From Alcanivorax sp. (GTDB lineage: Bacteria; Pseudomonadota; Gammaproteobacteria; Pseudomonadales; Alcanivoracaceae): a stretch of DNA of 38,148 bases. Under the pieces are notes generated by a model. It was not told the DNA's origin. It saw only the letters and a list, made by a program, of their open reading frames with translations, and did no database searches. The stretch is from positions 1 through 38,148 of the forward strand of contig JAKUPL010000019.1 of NCBI GenBank assembly GCA_022449455.1, in the 5' to 3' direction. The position numbers were made by a program, and so were the translations under genes. This document shows, piece by piece, positions 34,491-38,148 of the stretch (position 1 is its first letter; each line of letters opens with the position of its first letter).

Positions 34491-35417
34491 ATGAACACCT
34501 TGGCCGCCTATCTGATTGTGATTGCCGTTTGGGCGACCACGCCGCTGGGCATCAAATGGAGCGGCGAAGCGCTGCCGGCGTTCGCCGCCGCCGGCGGGCG
34601 CATGGCGCTGGCGGCGCTGCTCGGGGTGCTGTGGTTGCTGGCGCGCCGTCAGGGGCTGCCGCTGCACCGCCGTGCGCTGGCCAGCTACGGCGCCGCGCTG
34701 CCGGGCATTTTCGGCGCCATGGGCTGCAGCTACATGGCGGCGCGGGATCTGCCTTCCGGGCTGATTTCGGTGGTGTTCGGCATGGCGCCGCTGATTTCCG
34801 GGGTGATGTTGCTGGCGGTACGCGGTGGTGCCCGCTTCAATGCCTGGCACTGGCTGGCCTGCCTGCTGGGGCTGGCCGGGCTGGCGCTGGTGTTCGGTGA
34901 CGGTTTGACGGCCCTGGGCCGGGGCGGCGATGCGGCGCTGGAGGGGCGCGTTCGCGGCATGCTGTGGATTCTGGCGGCGGTGAGCCTGTTCGCGCTGTCC
35001 GGCATCGTGGTGCAGCGGGTCGGCGCCGGCCTGGCGCCCATGCAGCAGACCGTGGGCGGGCTGATCGGCTCGCTGCCGCTGTACGGCCTGGCCATGCTGA
35101 TCACCGGGCAGGGCGTGCAGTGGAGCGGCGACGTGCGTGGTCTCGGGGCGATCGTCTATCTGGCGGTGTTCGGGTCCCTGGTGGGCTTCTATTGCTACTT
35201 TCTGGTGCTGACCCGGCTGCCGGCGGCCACGGTGGCGCTGGTCACTTTGATTACGCCGGTGCTGGCGCTGTCTCTGGGCGCGGGGCTTAACGGCGAGCAG
35301 CTCGGGCCGCGGGTGCTGGCCGGGGCGGCGGTGATCGTCGCCGCCCTGGGGTTGTACCTGTTCGGCGACCGGCGGGTACGCCGGCAGGTCGTTTCCGCCA
35401 CAGTCGGTGACGGTTAA
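34491..35417 (+). CDS. EamA/DMT-family transporter
   Basis: A 308-residue inner-membrane protein with about ten hydrophobic helices in two EamA repeats. The first repeat starts AAYLIVIAVWATTPLGIKWSGEALPAF in pattern (residues 4-30), with the family's W..tp...k motif. The second starts near residue 155 (GMLWILAAVSLFALSGIVVQR in part). Relatives export amino acids or other small metabolites. Substrate cannot be read here. GGAATGAC precedes the ATG at 34491, while the open frame upstream to 34296 passes through the terminator hairpin and is not coding. The arginine-rich C-terminus (GDRRVRRQ) is cytoplasmic. Confidence 0.88.
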   Translation: MNTLAAYLIVIAVWATTPLGIKWSGEALPAFAAAGGRMALAALLGVLWLLARRQGLPLHRRALASYGAALPGIFGAMGCSYMAARDLPSGLISVVFGMAPLISGVMLLAVRGGARFNAWHWLACLLGLAGLALVFGDGLTALGRGGDAALEGRVRGMLWILAAVSLFALSGIVVQRVGAGLAPMQQTVGGLIGSLPLYGLAMLITGQGVQWSGDVRGLGAIVYLAVFGSLVGFYCYFLVLTRLPAATVALVTLITPVLALSLGAGLNGEQLGPRVLAGAAVIVAALGLYLFGDRRVRRQVVSATVGDG

Positions 35418-35480
35418 GATCATTGTACGGCGCCCGGTGGCTGGGTAGGGTCGGTGAACCACGATGGGAGAGAGACCTTC

Positions 35481-36458
35481 ATGAAAACGCGTCTTACCGA
35501 ATTGCTGGGTACCCGCTACCCGATTATCCAGGGCGGCATGCAGAACGTGGGCTACGCGGAGCTGGCCTCCGCCGTGTCCAACGCCGGCGCCCTGGGCATC
35601 ATCACCGGCCTGACCCAGCCCACGCCGGAAGATCTGGCCCGGGAAATCGCCCGTTGCCAGGAGATGACCGACCAGCCGTTCGGCGTCAACCTGACCTTGC
35701 TGCCGACCATCAAGCCGGTGCCCTATGAGGAATACGCCCGGGCCATCGTCGAGTCCGGCGTCAGGATCGTGGAAACCGCCGGGCGCAGCCCGGAGCCGTT
35801 CATGGCCCTGTTCAACGAGCACGGCGTCAAGGTGATCCACAAGTGCACCTCGGTGCGCCATTCCCTGAAAGCCCAGAGCCTGGGCTGCGCGGCGGTGTCC
35901 GTGGACGGCTTCGAGTGCGCCGGCCACCCGGGCGAGGACGACGTCACCAACCTGGTGCTGCTGCCCGCCGCCGCCAAGGTGCTGGACATCCCCATGGTCG
36001 CCTCCGGCGGCATTGGCACCGGCGCGCAGATGGCCGCCTGCCTCGCCCTGGGCGCCGACGGCATCAACATGGGCACGCGTTTCATGGCCACCAAGGAAGC
36101 GCCCATCCACGAAAACATCAAGCGCGCCATCGTCGAGGGCACCGAGCGCGACACGGCGCTGGTCTACCGGCCCCTGCGCAATACCGCCCGGGTCTACAAG
36201 AACAAGGTGGCGGAGCGGGTCAACGAGATCGAGCGTGAAGCCGGCAAGGACATGAAGTTCGAGCTGATCAGCGACATGGTGGCCGGCGCCAAGGGCAAGG
36301 TGGCGCTCAAGGAAGGCGACGTGGATTACGGCATCTGGACCAGCGGCATGGTGCAGGGCCTGATCGACGCCATTCCTTCCTGCGACGAGCTGGTGGCCTC
36401 GATCATCGAGGAGTGCACCACCACCATCCGTCAGCGGCTGGTGAACCTGCTCGACTGA
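35481..36458 (+). CDS. NAD(P)H-dependent flavin oxidoreductase, nitronate monooxygenase-like
   Basis: A 325-residue TIM-barrel flavoprotein of the 2-nitropropane dioxygenase / nitronate monooxygenase family. TRYPIIQGGMQNVGYAELA (about residues 9-27) is the N-terminal FMN loop, VNLTLLP near 71-77 follows, and SVDGFECAGHPGEDD near 138-152 carries the region of the catalytic histidine. ASGGIGTGAQMAACLALGAD near 174-193 with MGTRFMATKEAP binds the FMN phosphate. GGGAGAGAG precedes the ATG at 35481. Members oxidise nitronates or act as quinone reductases, and this subgroup (GHPGEDD with H..T.VR) is often annotated only as flavin oxidoreductase. Its 3' end overlaps the convergent ABC ATPase gene by 28 bases. 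Confidence 0.9.
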   Translation: MKTRLTELLGTRYPIIQGGMQNVGYAELASAVSNAGALGIITGLTQPTPEDLAREIARCQEMTDQPFGVNLTLLPTIKPVPYEEYARAIVESGVRIVETAGRSPEPFMALFNEHGVKVIHKCTSVRHSLKAQSLGCAAVSVDGFECAGHPGEDDVTNLVLLPAAAKVLDIPMVASGGIGTGAQMAACLALGADGINMGTRFMATKEAPIHENIKRAIVEGTERDTALVYRPLRNTARVYKNKVAERVNEIEREAGKDMKFELISDMVAGAKGKVALKEGDVDYGIWTSGMVQGLIDAIPSCDELVASIIEECTTTIRQRLVNLLD

Positions 36459-37483
36459 AACACCACCAGGTGTTCCAGATCCAGACGCACCGCCACGCCC
36501 GTGCCTTCCGCATGAGCGTGGTGGCTGCTGGCCAGGCAGGGCAGCCGCTGGCCGTTGTCCAGTTCCAGCGTGTAGAGCATGCGCGCGCCGCGGAACAGGC
36601 ACTCCACCACTCGCGCCCGGCGCGGCCCGTCGTCGTCGATCACCAGATCGTCCGGCCTGACCAACACGTCCACCTCGGCGCCCGGCGCCAACCCCGGCGG
36701 TAGCGGCCCACGCAGCTCGCCCAGGGCGGTGTCCACCCGGTCCGCGTCCCGCACCCGCCCGGGCATCAATACGCCGCCACCGATAAAGTCCGCCACCGTG
36801 CGGTCCGCCGGCTGATGGTAGACCCGGTAGGGCGTATCCCATTGCCGCAGCGTCCCGCCGTGCATTACCCCTACCTGATCGGCCAGGGCGAAGGCTTCGT
36901 TCTGGTCGTGGGTGACGAACAGCGCGGTGATGCCCTCGCGCAGCAGAATCTGGCGCACCTCACGGCTGATCTGTTCGCGCAGCTCCGCGTCCAGGGCAGA
37001 GAACGGCTCATCGAGCAACAACAGGCGCGGCCGGGGCGCCAGCGCCCGGGCCAGGGCCACCCGCTGTTGCTGGCCGCCGGACAACTGGTGCGGATAGCGG
37101 TCGCCGAGCCCGGGCAGGCCGACCAGCGCCAGCAGTTCAGTGACCCGCGCCCGCCGAGTGGCCGGCGGCTGACGGTGCAGACCGAAAGCGATGTTGTCCG
37201 TCACGTTGAGGTGCGGAAACAGGGCGATGTCCTGGAACACCATGCCCACCCGGCGCTGCTCCGGCGGGGTCTGCCGGTGCGCTTCGGCCACCGGCTCGCC
37301 GTCCAGCAGCACGCGGCCGCCGTCGGGGGCGAGGAAGCCGGCGATCAGCCGCAACAGCGAGGTCTTGCCGCAGCCGGACGGGCCGATCAGGCAGCCGATG
37401 CGGCCTTCGTCCAGCGTCAGGCTGATCGGGTCCAGCACCGGCTGGCGGTCGAAGCGCAGGGAAAGACGGTCCAGGGTCAGCAT
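36431..37483 (-). CDS. fbpC: iron(III)-type ABC transporter ATP-binding protein
   Basis: A 350-residue ATPase. Walker A GPSGCGKTS is at residues 34-42, the Q-loop in VGMVFQDIALFPHLNV near 78-93, the signature LSGGQQQRVALARAL near 132-146, Walker B LLLLDEPFSALD near 152-163, and the switch histidine in FVTHDQNEAFALAD near 188-201. A C-terminal TOBE-like region of about 110 residues follows (VDVLVRPDDLVIDDDGP). Full-length TOBE-containing ATPases next to a permease of this kind belong to the FbpABC/CysA/PotA group, and iron(III) is the most likely substrate. I start at 37483 (MLTLDRLSLRF), ten bases after the permease stop. The periplasmic binding protein is not in the window. Confidence 0.85.
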   Translation of the reverse strand: MLTLDRLSLRFDRQPVLDPISLTLDEGRIGCLIGPSGCGKTSLLRLIAGFLAPDGGRVLLDGEPVAEAHRQTPPEQRRVGMVFQDIALFPHLNVTDNIAFGLHRQPPATRRARVTELLALVGLPGLGDRYPHQLSGGQQQRVALARALAPRPRLLLLDEPFSALDAELREQISREVRQILLREGITALFVTHDQNEAFALADQVGVMHGGTLRQWDTPYRVYHQPADRTVADFIGGGVLMPGRVRDADRVDTALGELRGPLPPGLAPGAEVDVLVRPDDLVIDDDGPRRARVVECLFRGARMLYTLELDNGQRLPCLASSHHAHAEGTGVAVRLDLEHLVVFQSSRFTSR

Positions 37484-37493
37484 AATGAAACGC

Positions 37494-38148
37494 TCATGGT
37501 GACGGGGCGTGGGGCACACGCATGGAACGGGTCAGCAGGATCACCGGCGCCACCCCGGCCAGCAGAATCGCCAGCGCCGGCAGGGCGGCGTCCGCCAGCC
37601 GCTCATCGGAGGCCAGCTCGAAGGCGCGCACCGCCAGCGTATTGGTATTGAAAGGGCGCAGCACCAGCGCCGCCGGCAGTTCCTTGAGGGTGTCCACGAA
37701 CACCAGCAGGGCACTGGTGGCCAGCGGCACCCGCAGCAACGGCAGATGCACCCGTCGCAGCAGGCCGGCGGGGCGGGCGCCCAGGGAGCGGGCGGCGCTG
37801 TCCAGGTTGGGCGACAGGTTCTGCAGGCCGGCGTCCAGGCCCTGCACCGGGATGGTCAGAAAGCGTACCGTGCAGGCGAAAATCACCGCGAACAGGGTGC
37901 CGGAAAACAGCAGCCCCGGGCCCGGCAGGCCGATCGCGGCGAGCAGGTCGTTGAGGCCCCGGTCCAGGCTGGCCAGCACCATCACCACGCCCACCGCCAG
38001 CACCGTGCCCGGCACCGCGTAGCCGAACCCGGCCAGCCGCGCGGCGGCCCGCCGGGGGCGGTCGGCGCGCAGCCGCCGGGCCCAGATCAGCAATAGCCCC
38101 AGGGCGGTGGCCGCCAGGGCGGTGCTGGCGGCGATCAGCAGGCTGGTG
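37494..38148 (-). CDS. fbpB: iron(III)-type ABC transporter permease, C-terminal part, cut by the window edge
   Basis: The frame is open to the window end, giving about 217 C-terminal residues of an inner-membrane permease. GYAVPGTVLAVGVVMVL lies in a transmembrane stretch. LGARPAGLLRRVHLPLLRVPL contains the EAA-type loop that docks the ATPase, and DTLKELPAALVLRPFNTNTLAVR is typical of the second half of FbpB-type permeases. Such permeases are fused duplications of two BPD_transp units, so more than half is outside. It precedes the ATPase gene on the same strand. Iron(III) is inferred from the family pattern. Confidence 0.85.
   Translation of the reverse strand, partial: TSLLIAASTALAATALGLLLIWARRLRADRPRRAAARLAGFGYAVPGTVLAVGVVMVLASLDRGLNDLLAAIGLPGPGLLFSGTLFAVIFACTVRFLTIPVQGLDAGLQNLSPNLDSAARSLGARPAGLLRRVHLPLLRVPLATSALLVFVDTLKELPAALVLRPFNTNTLAVRAFELASDERLADAALPALAILLAGVAPVILLTRSMRVPHAPSP

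Overview
The window looks like a chromosome segment of a GC-rich gammaproteobacterium, most likely from the Alcanivorax/Pseudomonas side of the class. The reasons are strong GC bias in third codon positions and a housekeeping order (rpoD, tRNA-Ile(CAU), dnaG, yqeY, rpsU, tsaD, plsY, folB, folK, pteridine reductase, cca) that I know from Pseudomonas and relatives. The genus is inference; no marker here settles it.

Layout. 1-2650: the start of a phosphopantetheinyl transferase (minus) and a three-gene plus-strand unit (FMN reductase, SDR, short acyl-CoA dehydrogenase-like). 2685-5400: a membrane protein of unknown role, then a HipB/HipA-type toxin-antitoxin pair whose palindromic operator lies between it and the divergent glutamate dehydrogenase gene gdhA. 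6800-7640: a possible leader peptide and hairpin before an Rnk-like gene, a palindromic intergenic repeat, and tRNA-Ile(CAU). 7780-15210 (minus): rpoD, dnaG, a carboxymuconolactone-decarboxylase-like gene, an AraC-type regulator, yqeY and rpsU, with one plus-strand SDR breaking the usual rpsU-yqeY-dnaG-rpoD order. 15404-17928: tsaD, plsY, folB, folK.

17929-32328 is an accessory island of about 14.4 kb between folK and the pteridine reductase/cca pair. Much of it is AT-richer than its surroundings. It holds two paralogous small secreted proteins; a 2392-residue secreted SpvB/FG-GAP/RHS polymorphic toxin with a short C-terminal tip and an adjacent candidate immunity gene; a tandem family of three lipoproteins plus a truncated fourth; and a small AT-rich cassette of three membrane proteins. 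Four copies (A-D) of a 180-238 bp element with imperfect terminal inverted repeats (GGGGTCGGACC...GGTCCGACCCC) sit at the junctions. Copy A separates two broken genes. Copy C is joined to a roughly 97 % identical fragment of the pteridine reductase gene. Copies B and D bracket the membrane-protein cassette. I read the island as a polymorphic toxin locus reshaped by recombination or transposition at these elements.

32329-38148: intact pteridine reductase, cca, an EamA-type exporter preceded by an isolated terminator-like hairpin, a nitronate-monooxygenase-like flavoprotein, and the end of an iron(III)-type ABC importer (ATPase plus partial permease) running off the window.
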